A stretch of 64,000 bases of DNA from Hydrogenothermaceae bacterium (GTDB taxonomy: Bacteria > Aquificota > Aquificia > Aquificales > Hydrogenothermaceae): contig WIAL01000004.1 in NCBI GenBank assembly GCA_015519975.1, positions 22,168 to 86,167 on the forward strand, read 5' to 3'. Each line of letters begins with the position of its first letter. The stretch's first letter is position 1. Made by a program: the position numbers and the translations under genes. The notes under the pieces are model-generated. The model made no database searches. It saw only the letters and a program-made list of their open reading frames with translations, and was not told where the DNA came from. Positions 51,902-60,347 of the stretch are shown here, piece by piece.

Positions 51902-53230
51902 TTAGAAAAACCACTGTGATGTGAATTTAATTCTTTTTACTTTTTTGTCTCCAATATCTTTTCCGTACTTGTCTTCCTGATAAGAAATTCCTACTTTAGT
52001 TGTGTTTCCCCTTAAATACCAGTTAACGCCAAATATTGTTGACTTTAGCTTGTAATCTCCTGCTCCTTTCCATCTTTTCCATTCTTCGTATCTTGCAAAT
52101 GGAGCAATATAATAAGCTTGTGGTATTACGTATTCACCAGTAATATACCAGCCGTTTGATTTTCCAACTTTATTTGACGTCCAGTCCTTAACAACACCAT
52201 CAAAGTCAAAGTATTCGTATTGTATAAATGCCCCTTTATAATGTGCTGAAACTTCATAATTTATTAACGTTCTGTCTATAGAATGTGTATTTCCGTTTGG
52301 ATCTTCGTATTTTATTTTTGGAACTCTCCAGTAACCAATTCCCACTTCAAAATGTTTTCCTTTTCCAAAGTAAGTTTCTGTTCTTTTTGTTTCTTCCCAT
52401 CCAGGAATTGGAGATAAAACTAATTTTCCACCGTAGAAATAATCTTGTTCTTTTATATCTCCAGATGATAGTTTGTTACCTTTTGCATCTTTAAACTTTC
52501 CTGAATAAACAGCATCTCCAAATGCTAACTGATAATGGATTTTTTTCTGCCAGTTTCCATAAACTTGAGCATTTGTTGCACGGCGGTTGTGTGAAATAAA
52601 CTGAGCTGCCTCATCTGCTACATGTGGACGATCATAATGTATTACCCATGCAGATTTTACAGTTTCAGTTCTTGAAACGTCAATTTTTCCTCTGTAGAAC
52701 TTAAAGTTAACAAGAGATGTTCCAAAAGGTTTTTTGATTTTTAAGTAAGCATCACCAACGTTAAATTTTTGCTCACCTTTATCACGATAGTTAGCCTTAT
52801 CATTTCTTATATCCATAGTAAATGAAACATGCTTTGAAAACCCAACTCCTATTTCAAATCTAGTACGCCTTAAATATGCATCCCAGAGATTTACGTCATC
52901 TTTTGTAGGATCTTTGTAATCCACTTTATAATTTTCAAATGTGGCTTGAACTCTAACTCCAAGTTTTACATACATATCTGGATTATCGAAGGCTCTTATT
53001 TTCATATTAGGACCAGTTTCTTTTCCAAGTAAAAACTTAGGTGAATCTTTTCTCTCCACATGTGCATGGTTAATAAAAATCTTCTTTTCTTTCTTATCAA
53101 GTTCAATTGCTTCCTGCTCTGTAATGATTCCTTTTTCATAAAGTTTTTTAACAACTGGACTTTCAATCTCTACAGCATTTGCTGAAGCCACAACCGACAG
53201 TATTGTTAATGCTAAAAGTTTTTTCTTCAT
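51902..53230 (-). CDS. Outer-membrane porin of the OprP-like group
   Basis: A 442-residue outer membrane beta-barrel. Signal peptide residues 1-19 end at ANAVE. Mature residues begin with the same PVVKKLYEKGIIT motif as the downstream porin. The barrel ends KFTSQWFF with a terminal phenylalanine. YDRPHVADEAAQFISHNRRAT is typical of the phosphate-selective porin group. It is the first gene of the phosphate block, after the triple repeat at 53289-53325. The solute is inferred, not proven. Confidence 0.75.
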   Translation of the reverse strand: MKKKLLALTILSVVASANAVEIESPVVKKLYEKGIITEQEAIELDKKEKKIFINHAHVERKDSPKFLLGKETGPNMKIRAFDNPDMYVKLGVRVQATFENYKVDYKDPTKDDVNLWDAYLRRTRFEIGVGFSKHVSFTMDIRNDKANYRDKGEQKFNVGDAYLKIKKPFGTSLVNFKFYRGKIDVSRTETVKSAWVIHYDRPHVADEAAQFISHNRRATNAQVYGNWQKKIHYQLAFGDAVYSGKFKDAKGNKLSSGDIKEQDYFYGGKLVLSPIPGWEETKRTETYFGKGKHFEVGIGYWRVPKIKYEDPNGNTHSIDRTLINYEVSAHYKGAFIQYEYFDFDGVVKDWTSNKVGKSNGWYITGEYVIPQAYYIAPFARYEEWKRWKGAGDYKLKSTIFGVNWYLRGNTTKVGISYQEDKYGKDIGDKKVKRIKFTSQWFF

Positions 53231-53288
53231 TTAAAACCTCCAAATTAACTATATTTAAATTTACGATTAATAGTTTATTAACTAATTG

Positions 53289-53325
53289 TTAAGTTTTTAT
53301 TAAGGTTTTGTTAAGATTTTTTAAC
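53289..53325 (-). promoter_or_regulatory. Pho-box-like triple 11-bp direct repeat
   Basis: Read on the minus strand, CTTAACAAAAC, CTTAATAAAAA and CTTAACAATTA follow each other with an exact 11-bp period; TTAAG cores on the plus strand lie at 53289, 53300 and 53311. Another GTTAA core lies 10 bases further upstream (53321). PhoB-type regulators bind tandem 11-bp repeats, and the cyanobacterial Pho box is three 8-bp PyTTAAPyPyA units with 3-bp spacers, which this matches closely. It lies 59-95 bases before the first porin ATG, ahead of the pst genes. Confidence 0.7.
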
Positions 53326-53389
53326 AAAAGTAAATTTTTCTCAAAATACTTTATACTATTGTTTATAAACTCTTTTAGGAGAAGCCAAA

Positions 53390-54454
53390 ATAAGAAGCTG
53401 GGCTGAAGTTTATACAGATACTCTCATAAATAATTTAAAAAATATTTATAATTTCGTAAAAAAAGATATTATTGCTGTAGTAAAAGCGGATGCATACGGT
53501 CACGATGCTGTTATAGTAAGTAAAACAATAGAAAAATTACCATTTATAAAAATTCTTGCAGTGGCCACAGCAGAAGAAGGAAAGCAGTTAAGAGAAAGTG
53601 CAGTTAAAAAAGACATCTTGGTCTTAGGTGGTATATTAGAAGATGAAGTTGAATGTTTCAACAAATATAATTTAATTCCTGTAATATCAGATTTTGAAGG
53701 TTTGAAATTAACTAAATACCTAAAAAATAAAACTATACATTTAAAATTTGATACAGGAATGCACAGGCTTGGATTTTATGAAAATGAAATTGACAAAGTT
53801 TTTCAGTTTATAGAAAAAAATAATATAAAAATTGAAGGTTTAATGTCCCATTTTCCTTCTGCAGACATTGATAAAGAATTTACTAAAAGGCAAATTCAAA
53901 ACTTTAAAGTTATTGTGGATAAATTAAAAAAACTAAATCCCAAATATGTTCATCTACAAAACTCTGCAGGTCTTATTTATGATTGCCCTTACTGTAACTT
54001 AGTTAGAATAGGACTTGCAATGTATGGTGAAAAACCTGTTAATAATTTCCCAGTAAATATTGAAAACAGCATGTACATAAAATCAAAACTAATTTCTATT
54101 AAAAATGTAAAAAAGGGAGATAAAATTTCTTACTGCGGAACTTTTCAAACTAATAAAGATATGAAAATTGGGATTATATCTTTTGGATATGCTGATGGCC
54201 TTCCAAGATCTTTATCTAATAAAGGATATGTTTTAATAAATGGAAAAAAGGCATATATTATTGGAAACATAACCATGGATATGACTATTGTGAATCTTGA
54301 TAATATTGATGCTAAAGTTGGAGATGAAGTTGTAATAATTGGAAAACAAAAAAATGAAGAAATTACATTTAGTAATGTTGCAAATCTGACAGATACAATA
54401 CCTTATGAAATAATGTGTGGAATATCAAAAAGGGTTAAAAGGTTGGAAAAATGA
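53390..54454 (+). CDS. alr: Alanine racemase with apparent AUA start
   Basis: A 354-residue PLP enzyme that makes D-alanine for peptidoglycan. The PLP lysine is in AVVKADAYGHD near residue 32, with the catalytic tyrosine in ISYCGTF near residue 235. The first canonical start (GTG 53561) lies after the PLP lysine and cannot be used for a working enzyme. The frame is open back to a TAA at 53366, and no ATG, GTG or TTG occurs upstream of the lysine. The best start is ATA at 53390, 8 bases after AGGAG (53377-53381), giving MRSWAEVYTD. It overlaps the next gene by 4 bases. Confidence 0.88.
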   Translation: MRSWAEVYTDTLINNLKNIYNFVKKDIIAVVKADAYGHDAVIVSKTIEKLPFIKILAVATAEEGKQLRESAVKKDILVLGGILEDEVECFNKYNLIPVISDFEGLKLTKYLKNKTIHLKFDTGMHRLGFYENEIDKVFQFIEKNNIKIEGLMSHFPSADIDKEFTKRQIQNFKVIVDKLKKLNPKYVHLQNSAGLIYDCPYCNLVRIGLAMYGEKPVNNFPVNIENSMYIKSKLISIKNVKKGDKISYCGTFQTNKDMKIGIISFGYADGLPRSLSNKGYVLINGKKAYIIGNITMDMTIVNLDNIDAKVGDEVVIIGKQKNEEITFSNVANLTDTIPYEIMCGISKRVKRLEK

Positions 54455-55806
54455 GTAACTTATCTGTTTTAGTGGTGGATGATGAAGAAAATATAAGAAA
54501 TATTATGCAGGATATCTTAGAAGATGAAGGATATTATGTGGAAACCGTATTTTCTTCTGAGGAAGCTAAAAGAAAATTAAAAGAAAAGGATTACGACATA
54601 ATTTTTTTAGATGTTTGGCTTCCGGATGGAGAAGGAACTGACCTTATATCTTACATAAAAAACTTATCTCCGAAAACAAAAATAATAATGATTTCTGGAC
54701 ACGCAAATATTCCTATTGCAGTAAAAGCTCTTAAAATGGGAGCTTATGACTTTTTAGAAAAACCAATTTCAACAGAATCAATTCTTGCAATTCTTGAAAA
54801 AGCACAAGAAGATATTAAAAAAGAACTTGAATTTGAATTTTTAAAAGAAAAAGAAGGAAAAGATATTGAAATAATAGGCAATTCTCCAGCTATTGTAAAC
54901 TTAAAAAGACAAATAGAAAAAGTTGCAAAAACAAATGCATGGATAATGATTCTTGGTGAAAACGGAACAGGTAAAGAACTTGTGGCAAAATCAATTCATT
55001 ATTTATCAGAAAGGGCAAATAAACCCTTTGTTGATATAAATTGTGCAGCTATACCAGATGATCTTTTTGAAGCCGAGCTTTTTGGATATGAAAAAGGAGC
55101 ATTTACAAACGCAGTTTCTAGAAAAGCAGGAAAACTTGAGATAGCAGATGGCGGAACTTTATTTTTAGATGAAGTTGCAGATTTAAGTCTTAGAGCTCAA
55201 GCAAAACTTCTTAGAGTTTTAGAAGAAAAGACATTTTCGAGGCTTGGAAGCAACCAGAAAATAAAAGTTGATATTAGAGTAATATCTGCCACAAATAAAA
55301 ATATTGATGAAGAAATAGCGAAAGGTAATTTTAGGCAAGATTTAGCATTTAGACTATCAGTTGTGCCCTTAAAAGTTCCACCTCTCAGAGAAAGAGGCGA
55401 AGATATTATACTGCTTGCAGAGTATTTCTTAAAAAAATCATGTTTAGAAAATAAAATGGATATTCCAAAAATTTCTGAAGAAGTAAAAAAGGTATTCTTA
55501 AAATATCCTTGGCCGGGAAATGTTAGGGAGCTAAAGAATTTAATGGAAAGACTTTGTATATTTAGCTCAGGAGAAATTACATTAGAAGATTTACCAGAAT
55601 ATATAACAGGCAAAAAGCCTCAAAAAGTGGCACTGAGTTTTGGAATTCGTCCTTTAAAAGAGGTTAGAGAACTCGCAGAAAAAGAGACTATAAAACAAGC
55701 CCTTGAAAAGTACGGTAGTAAAAATTTAAAAGAAATTGCTAAATTACTTGAAGTAGATTTATCATCTTTATATAGAAAAATAAAACAATACAATCTGGAG
55801 GATTAA
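54451..55806 (+). CDS. NtrC-family sigma-54 response regulator (GAFTNA variant)
   Basis: A 451-residue regulator with a receiver domain (residues 1-120, phospho-acceptor in IIFLDVWLPDG), an AAA+ domain (Walker A GENGTGKE near residue 170) and a Fis-type helix-turn-helix (NLKEIAKLLEVDLSSLYRKI). The sigma-54 contact loop reads GAFTNA in place of GAFTGA. Sequence is closest to NtrX/NtrC-type proteins. The partner kinase is not beside it. It overlaps alr by 4 bases. Confidence 0.9.
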   Translation: MSNLSVLVVDDEENIRNIMQDILEDEGYYVETVFSSEEAKRKLKEKDYDIIFLDVWLPDGEGTDLISYIKNLSPKTKIIMISGHANIPIAVKALKMGAYDFLEKPISTESILAILEKAQEDIKKELEFEFLKEKEGKDIEIIGNSPAIVNLKRQIEKVAKTNAWIMILGENGTGKELVAKSIHYLSERANKPFVDINCAAIPDDLFEAELFGYEKGAFTNAVSRKAGKLEIADGGTLFLDEVADLSLRAQAKLLRVLEEKTFSRLGSNQKIKVDIRVISATNKNIDEEIAKGNFRQDLAFRLSVVPLKVPPLRERGEDIILLAEYFLKKSCLENKMDIPKISEEVKKVFLKYPWPGNVRELKNLMERLCIFSSGEITLEDLPEYITGKKPQKVALSFGIRPLKEVRELAEKETIKQALEKYGSKNLKEIAKLLEVDLSSLYRKIKQYNLED

Positions 55807-55807
55807 A

Positions 55808-55993
55808 ATGCCTTATGTAAATGTTAAAGTGGCAGGAAAGCTCACTAAGGAACAAAAACAAAAAATTGTTGAAGGAATAACAAAAGTTCTTCAAGATGTG
55901 GCAAATAAACCACCTGAAGCAACTTATATTGTAATTGACGAAGTAGATAGAGAAAACTGGGCAAAAGGTGGAAAGCTTTTATCTGATAAATAA
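55808..55993 (+). CDS. 4-oxalocrotonate tautomerase-family protein
   Basis: A 61-residue protein starting M-P-Y, so proline 1 would be the catalytic base after methionine removal. PYVNVKVAGKLTKEQKQKIVEG and PPEATYIVIDEVDRENWAKGG match the small tautomerase family. The physiological substrate of such proteins is often unknown. It follows the NtrC-type regulator by 1 base. Confidence 0.88.
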   Translation: MPYVNVKVAGKLTKEQKQKIVEGITKVLQDVANKPPEATYIVIDEVDRENWAKGGKLLSDK

Positions 55994-55996
55994 AAA

Positions 55997-56013
55997 AGGG
56001 GCTTTAAGCCCCT
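55997..56013. terminator. Terminator between convergent tautomerase and HTH genes
   Basis: AGGGGCTT (55997-56004) and AAGCCCCT (56006-56013) form an 8-bp stem with a very short loop. The minus strand continues TTTTTTATTT, so it ends the HTH gene well. The plus strand has only weak U content. Confidence 0.8.
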
Positions 56014-56018
56014 ATCTA

Positions 56019-56678
56019 TTAAGCTAATCCTTTCATTTGAAGATATTCTTTTATTTCATGCAAGAGATCTGCAGGTGTTCTTATAGGATAAGAAATCTCT
56101 CTTACAACATCAGTTGCAGGTATTCCTTTAATATCTATACCTTTAAGTTTTTCTGCTAAAACATCAGAGTTTTCAATTGGATATTTAACACCTTTCATTC
56201 TTTTAAGAACTGCATAAGCCCATGGAACTTCGCAAACCTGTGCAACTTTAGCACCAGTAGCAGCACAAAATTCAAGAAGAACCTGTGCATCTTGACCTTC
56301 TTTTACAAGTTTATAAGCAAGCTTTGCAAGTCCTCCAGCAGTATGAACTCTTAACTCTTTTTTCTCTTCTTTAGTTAACTCTTCCATATGCTGTATTTTG
56401 TACATTGCCATCTCAGGGTCAGCTCTTAATATATTTCTTACTGTGTTTTTAGTAAGACCAACTATTGCTGCAATTTCTTCTTCAGTTTTTAAATATTCTT
56501 CTCTTAAAACAATAGCGAAAGCTGCTCTTGCAAGAGATGGAAGCCAAGTTAAAGTTCTATACTCAGCAAGCTTTGAAAGACCTCCTAAAAGATCAATTCC
56601 TTTAAAAAACACTCTTGTTACAAGGTTCTCAAGTTCTTCCTCATTTGCTGTAGGAAGTCCTGCAATTTGTATAACCAT
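56019..56678 (-). CDS. HTH-containing protein next to a KaiC-like ATPase
   Basis: A 219-residue soluble protein of a family I do not name with certainty. EEEIAAIVGLTKNTVRNIL (residues 65-83) is a good helix-turn-helix. The rest is helical and contains ELRVHTAGGLAKLAYKLVKEG and PIRTPADLLHEIKEYLQ. It is 25 bases downstream of a KaiC-like ATPase gene, on the same strand, and ends at a hairpin terminator. A DNA-binding partner of that ATPase is a reasonable inference. Confidence 0.6.
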   Translation of the reverse strand: MVIQIAGLPTANEEELENLVTRVFFKGIDLLGGLSKLAEYRTLTWLPSLARAAFAIVLREEYLKTEEEIAAIVGLTKNTVRNILRADPEMAMYKIQHMEELTKEEKKELRVHTAGGLAKLAYKLVKEGQDAQVLLEFCAATGAKVAQVCEVPWAYAVLKRMKGVKYPIENSDVLAEKLKGIDIKGIPATDVVREISYPIRTPADLLHEIKEYLQMKGLA

Positions 56679-56703
56679 TTTGTACCCTCCTTTATAAAAA
56701 TTT

Positions 56704-57609
56704 TTATTCTTTACTTATTGGATCTAATATTCTAACTAATCCAGTTTCTGTAATTTCCATAAAATGTGTTTTTGTGTCATGTCCTGACATTCTGCATCCA
56801 TCTATTCTAAAAAGTCTTACAAGATCTCCAACTTCTTTTTTGTACAGTTTAGCTTTATAAGTTGTATCAATAATTTCTTTTGCAAGAACCATTGTACCAT
56901 CAACTATGTGCCCAACAGCATATCCACCGGCTGCTTCAGCAGTAAGCTCTTCGTGTCCGCTTCTTTTTTGGGACACAAGAAGTGCAGTTTGATACCACTT
57001 TTTAAGAAAGTTAAATATTCTTCTAACAATTCCTCTTGCAATAGATTCTTTGTTTTCAAATAATCCTGTAACAGAGTCTATTACCGTGAATTTAATCTTG
57101 TAAGTTTTTATAGCATAAGCTAACGTTGCAAGTAGATCAGGGAGATTTTCTCTTATTTTTGTATTTGATGCAGCATCTATTAAAACTATATTATCTTCAA
57201 ACTTTTCAAACTCAAGTCCCATCGCAGCTGCTCTAAGCTTTAAAGAAGCGGCAACAAAATTTGCAGGGGTTTCCACTGTTATAAAGGCAACCCTATGTCC
57301 TTCACTTGCCTGTTTTACAGCAAACTGCTCAACCATTAATGATTTTCCAGTATCAGATACACCTGTTATATTAAATACAGAGTAAGCTGGGATTCCTCCT
57401 AAATTTTTCTTCACAATCTTTCCGTTTTCAACTTCAACTATGAAAAATAAATCATCTAATCCTTCTATACCGGTTGGAACGCCGTAAATTTTGGGAGCTT
57501 TTGCTAAAGCTTCACTACCTACAAAGATAGCTTCTTTTACAACTTCTGGACGAAACTGTTCTTCTTGGTAAGGCTGTTCCTCTTCGTGATATTTTTTGTA
57601 ATCTGTCAT
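56704..57609 (-). CDS. KaiC-like RecA-superfamily ATPase (single domain)
   Basis: A 301-residue ATPase. Walker A is GVSDTGKSLMVEQFA near residue 80. FITVETPANFVAASLKLRA follows in the KaiC-like position, and Walker B is FTVIDSVTGLFE near residue 177. The acidic N-terminus (about 30 residues) is probably flexible. AEAAGGYAVGHIVDGTMVLAKE is typical of KaiC/GvpD-type proteins. It pairs with the HTH protein in a two-gene unit. Archaeal two-gene sets of this kind are regulators, which is only an analogy. Confidence 0.78.
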   Translation of the reverse strand: MTDYKKYHEEEQPYQEEQFRPEVVKEAIFVGSEALAKAPKIYGVPTGIEGLDDLFFIVEVENGKIVKKNLGGIPAYSVFNITGVSDTGKSLMVEQFAVKQASEGHRVAFITVETPANFVAASLKLRAAAMGLEFEKFEDNIVLIDAASNTKIRENLPDLLATLAYAIKTYKIKFTVIDSVTGLFENKESIARGIVRRIFNFLKKWYQTALLVSQKRSGHEELTAEAAGGYAVGHIVDGTMVLAKEIIDTTYKAKLYKKEVGDLVRLFRIDGCRMSGHDTKTHFMEITETGLVRILDPISKE

Positions 57610-57686
57610 TTTCCCCTCCGTATTAAACTTGTGTTAATATAAATATAAATATAATATTGTAAAAATGCAAATAAAAGGAGGTTTTT

Positions 57687-57962
57687 ATGCAAGGCGGTGA
57701 ACAGATTGTAAGTGCAGTAATATGGATGGTACTTTTAATTGCTATTTTTTATTTTTTACTTTACAGACCACAACAACAGCAAAGAAAAAAACATGAGGAA
57801 TTTTTAAAAAATCTAAAAAAAGGAGATAAAGTTGTAACTTCTGGGGGACTTATCGGAGAGATTAAATCTGTTGAAGAAAATACTGTATCTTTAAAAGTTT
57901 GTGAAGGATGTATTGTTAAAATAGTTAAACCTTCTGTAGCTTCATATTATGAAGAAAAATGA
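57687..57962 (+). CDS. yajC: Preprotein translocase subunit YajC
   Basis: A 91-residue protein with one membrane helix (residues 10-30) and a small cytoplasmic beta domain. YFLLYRPQQQQRKKHEEFLKNLKKGDKVVTSGGLIGEI, split here as RPQQQQRKKHEEF and KKGDKVVTSGGLIG, is diagnostic of YajC. The protein accompanies SecDF, which is not in the window. A strong AGGAGG precedes the start. It overlaps the ModE-like gene by 14 bases. Confidence 0.95.
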   Translation: MQGGEQIVSAVIWMVLLIAIFYFLLYRPQQQQRKKHEEFLKNLKKGDKVVTSGGLIGEIKSVEENTVSLKVCEGCIVKIVKPSVASYYEEK

Positions 57963-58281
57963 GATAAAGTACAAAGTATGGCTTGAAAGAGATGGTGAGA
58001 TCATAATTGGTCTTGGAAGGGATAAACTCTTAAGAAAAATTCAGGAAACAGGTTCTATAAAAAAAGCTGCAGAAAGTATAGGAATCTCCTATAAAAAAGC
58101 CCTTGAATATATAAAAGCTATGGAAAAAAGAACAGGAAAAAAACTTGTTGAAACCAAAAGAGGAGGAAAAGAAAGAGGAGGTTCTACCCTTACAAAAGAT
58201 GCTTTAGATCTTTTGGAAAAATTTGAAAAAATAAAAGCAGAATTTGACAATTTAGTTAAAAGACTGGAAAGTAATGGATAA
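57949..58281 (+). CDS. ModE N-terminal-like winged-helix regulator
   Basis: A 110-residue DNA-binding protein with the LysR/ModE N-terminal domain. LLRKIQETGSIKKAAESIGISYKKALEYIKAME (residues 26-58, in two parts LLRKIQETGSIKKAAE and ISYKKALEYIKAME) is the winged helix. RGGKERGGSTLT is the wing. There is no molybdate-binding domain. Such single-domain proteins regulate molybdate and other metal genes, but no molybdenum gene is nearby. It overlaps yajC by 14 bases and the next gene by 8. Confidence 0.82.
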   Translation: MKKNEIKYKVWLERDGEIIIGLGRDKLLRKIQETGSIKKAAESIGISYKKALEYIKAMEKRTGKKLVETKRGGKERGGSTLTKDALDLLEKFEKIKAEFDNLVKRLESNG

Positions 58282-58645
58282 TATTTTTTATCTTCGCAGA
58301 TATTATTTTGCAGGTTTATTTTCTTCTATTTTTTATTTTGCTCTACTTTTAATAATTTTAGGAAAAGCTAAAAATCCTGAAATTGAAGATAAGTATATTT
58401 ATTTAATAACTTTTACATCAATTTTTATACCTTATTTTGTTTATTTAAGGGTAAAAAATAAGCTTTTTAAGCTCAATACTTATAAAGTAAGCCTTATAAT
58501 AGGACATATACCTTTAATTTTTGGTTTTTTATTTTCTTTATTAGAAAGAAACTATATTTATCTTTTAGTTTCCTTTCCTATATTTTTTATAAACTATTTA
58601 ATTTTGATTCCGTGGAGTAAAAATGGATTACAAAAAACAGATTGA
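58274..58645 (+). CDS. Four-helix membrane protein of unknown function
   Basis: A 123-residue membrane protein with four hydrophobic segments (residues 12-30, 42-60, 72-88 and 95-112). Only a few charged residues are in the loops. I do not recognise the family. It overlaps the regulator gene upstream by 8 bases and the heptose gene downstream by 23 bases. Confidence 0.55.
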   Translation: MDNIFYLRRYYFAGLFSSIFYFALLLIILGKAKNPEIEDKYIYLITFTSIFIPYFVYLRVKNKLFKLNTYKVSLIIGHIPLIFGFLFSLLERNYIYLLVSFPIFFINYLILIPWSKNGLQKTD

Positions 58646-59090
58646 AAATTGGAAAAAGGAAGGCAAAAAAATAGTATTTACAAATGGTTGCTTTGATATA
58701 TTACATGCGGGACATGTTGATTATCTTGAAAAGGCAAAAAGTTTAGGTGATGTACTTGTTGTTGGGTTAAATTCTGATGAATCTGTCAAAAGATTGAAAG
58801 GTCAAACTAGACCTGTAAACCCGCAAGAGTACAGAAAAAAAGTTCTTCAGGCGTTAAAACCTGTTGATCTTGTTGTTATTTTTGATGAAGATACTCCAGA
58901 AAGATTAATAAAAGAAGTTAAACCTGATATTTTAGTAAAAGGCGGAGATTACACAATAGATAATATAGTAGGGGCAGATTTTGTAATGTCTTACGGGGGA
59001 AAAGTTACTACAATAGACTTTGTGTATGATGTTTCAACATCTAAAATAATTGAAAAAATTGGAGAAAAAAATCAAAATAGGAATTCCTAA
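58623..59090 (+). CDS. rfaE2: D-glycero-beta-D-manno-heptose 1-phosphate adenylyltransferase
   Basis: A 155-residue nucleotidyltransferase matching the C-terminal domain of Hld[21 protein letters not shown] (residues 18-37) contains the HxGH catalytic motif. It makes ADP-heptose from heptose-1-phosphate for lipopolysaccharide core. The kinase domain is not attached, as in organisms with separate rfaE1. ATG 58623 lies inside the preceding gene. The end overlaps pgsA by 41 bases. Confidence 0.92.
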   Translation: MDYKKQIENWKKEGKKIVFTNGCFDILHAGHVDYLEKAKSLGDVLVVGLNSDESVKRLKGQTRPVNPQEYRKKVLQALKPVDLVVIFDEDTPERLIKEVKPDILVKGGDYTIDNIVGADFVMSYGGKVTTIDFVYDVSTSKIIEKIGEKNQNRNS

Positions 59091-59607
59091 CTGGCTTACT
59101 ATATTTAGAATATTTTTAGTTCCTGTCTTTGTAATTTTAATTGGGTATGATAAGCCTTTATACGCTCTTTTAATATTTATTTTAGCAGGTTTAACTGATG
59201 CACTTGATGGATACTTGGCAAGAAAACTTAATCAAATTACAAATTTAGGAAAAATACTTGACCCTATTGCAGATAAGGCTCTTTTAGTTTCGGCTTTTAT
59301 TTTTATTTATAATTCTAATCTTGAAATTAAATTTCCTTATTGGTTTGTAGTTCTTGTTATTAGCAGAGATATTTATCTTATAGCAGGTTCAGCCTTAATA
59401 TATTTTTTCAAAGGATATGTAAAAATAAAACCTTCTGTGTTTGGGAAATTAACCACATTTTTTCAAATATCTTCCGTGGTTGTGGTGCTGTGTGCAAATA
59501 TTTTTTATTTTCCTTATGAATATTTGTTATATGTATTTTATATAACTGCCTTTTTTACTATACTTTCCGCTATCACGTATACACGGGATGGACTTAAACA
59601 GCTGTAA
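59050..59607 (+). CDS. pgsA: CDP-diacylglycerol-glycerol-3-phosphate 3-phosphatidyltransferase
   Basis: A membrane enzyme of phosphatidylglycerol synthesis, up to 185 residues. The CDP-alcohol phosphotransferase motif DG..AR...G...D...D appears as [11 protein letters not shown] and [12 protein letters not shown]. About five membrane helices are present. The start is uncertain: TTG 59050 or TTG 59059 has no ribosome-binding site, while GGAG at 59061 stands 6 bases before ATC 59071. It overlaps rfaE2 by 41 bases in the long form. Confidence 0.88.
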   Translation: MKKLEKKIKIGIPNWLTIFRIFLVPVFVILIGYDKPLYALLIFILAGLTDALDGYLARKLNQITNLGKILDPIADKALLVSAFIFIYNSNLEIKFPYWFVVLVISRDIYLIAGSALIYFFKGYVKIKPSVFGKLTTFFQISSVVVVLCANIFYFPYEYLLYVFYITAFFTILSAITYTRDGLKQL

Positions 59608-59631
59608 AACTTGCATAATTTAAAAACTAAC

Positions 59632-59650
59632 AATATATTATTAATATATT
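59632..59650. promoter_or_regulatory. 19-bp perfect palindrome before the peroxiredoxin gene
   Basis: AATATATTA (59632-59640), a central T and TAATATATT (59642-59650) form a perfect 9-1-9 palindrome, 28 bases before the peroxiredoxin ATG. Fur/PerR-family regulators bind 7-1-7 or 9-1-9 palindromes of similar AT-rich type. It is placed where it would overlap a promoter. It could be chance in AT-rich DNA. Confidence 0.45.
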
Positions 59651-59678
59651 CAAATAATATTATAAAGGAGGGCTCAAA

Positions 59679-60341
59679 ATGGAAGAAGTAGGAAGAATTC
59701 CATTAATTGGTGAAAAATTTCCAGAATTAAAGGTAAAAACAACTCAAGGAGAACTTTGCTTACCTAAAGACTGTGAAGGTAAATGGTTTGTTCTATTTAG
59801 TCATCCAGCAGACTTTACACCGGTATGTACTACAGAGTTTATTGCATTCCAATCAAAAAAAGAAGAGTTTGAAAAGCTAAATTGTGAACTTATTGGTTTA
59901 TCTGTAGATCAAGTATTTTCACACATTAAATGGATTGAGTGGATAAAAGAAAATAGAGGCGTAGAGATTACATTCCCTATTATTGCAGATGATATGGGTG
60001 AAGTAGCTAAAACTCTTGGAATGATTCATCCTAAAAAAGGAACCAACACAGTAAGAGCAGTCTTTATTGTAGATGATAAAGGAATAATTAGATTAATACT
60101 TTATTATCCACAAGAAATTGGAAGAAATATTGATGAAATATTAAGAGCTGTTAAAGCACTTCAAACCTCTGATAATTACGGAGTTGCAACTCCTGCAAAC
60201 TGGCCTGAAAACCCTATAATAGGAGATAAAGTTATAGTTCCACCAGCTTCTAGCGTTAAAGAAGCACAAGAAAGACTTGAAAAAGCAAAATCAGGTGAGA
60301 TAGAATGTTTTGACTGGTGGTTCTGTTATAAAAATTTATAA
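59679..60341 (+). CDS. Peroxiredoxin (archaeal-type, Prx6 class)
   Basis: A 220-residue thiol peroxidase. The peroxidatic cysteine is Cys50 in [11 protein letters not shown]. Two more cysteines, Cys210 and Cys216, are at the C-terminus (IECFDWWFC), matching the archaeal thioredoxin peroxidase arrangement (for example Aeropyrum). It removes hydrogen and organic peroxides. AAAGGAGGG precedes the ATG. A palindrome upstream suggests stress regulation. Confidence 0.94.
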   Translation: MEEVGRIPLIGEKFPELKVKTTQGELCLPKDCEGKWFVLFSHPADFTPVCTTEFIAFQSKKEEFEKLNCELIGLSVDQVFSHIKWIEWIKENRGVEITFPIIADDMGEVAKTLGMIHPKKGTNTVRAVFIVDDKGIIRLILYYPQEIGRNIDEILRAVKALQTSDNYGVATPANWPENPIIGDKVIVPPASSVKEAQERLEKAKSGEIECFDWWFCYKNL

Positions 60342-60347
60342 AACTAT

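Noticed and set aside
53561..53563. GTG at 53561 as start of alr
   Set aside because: It would delete the PLP lysine motif, which lies upstream in the same open frame.
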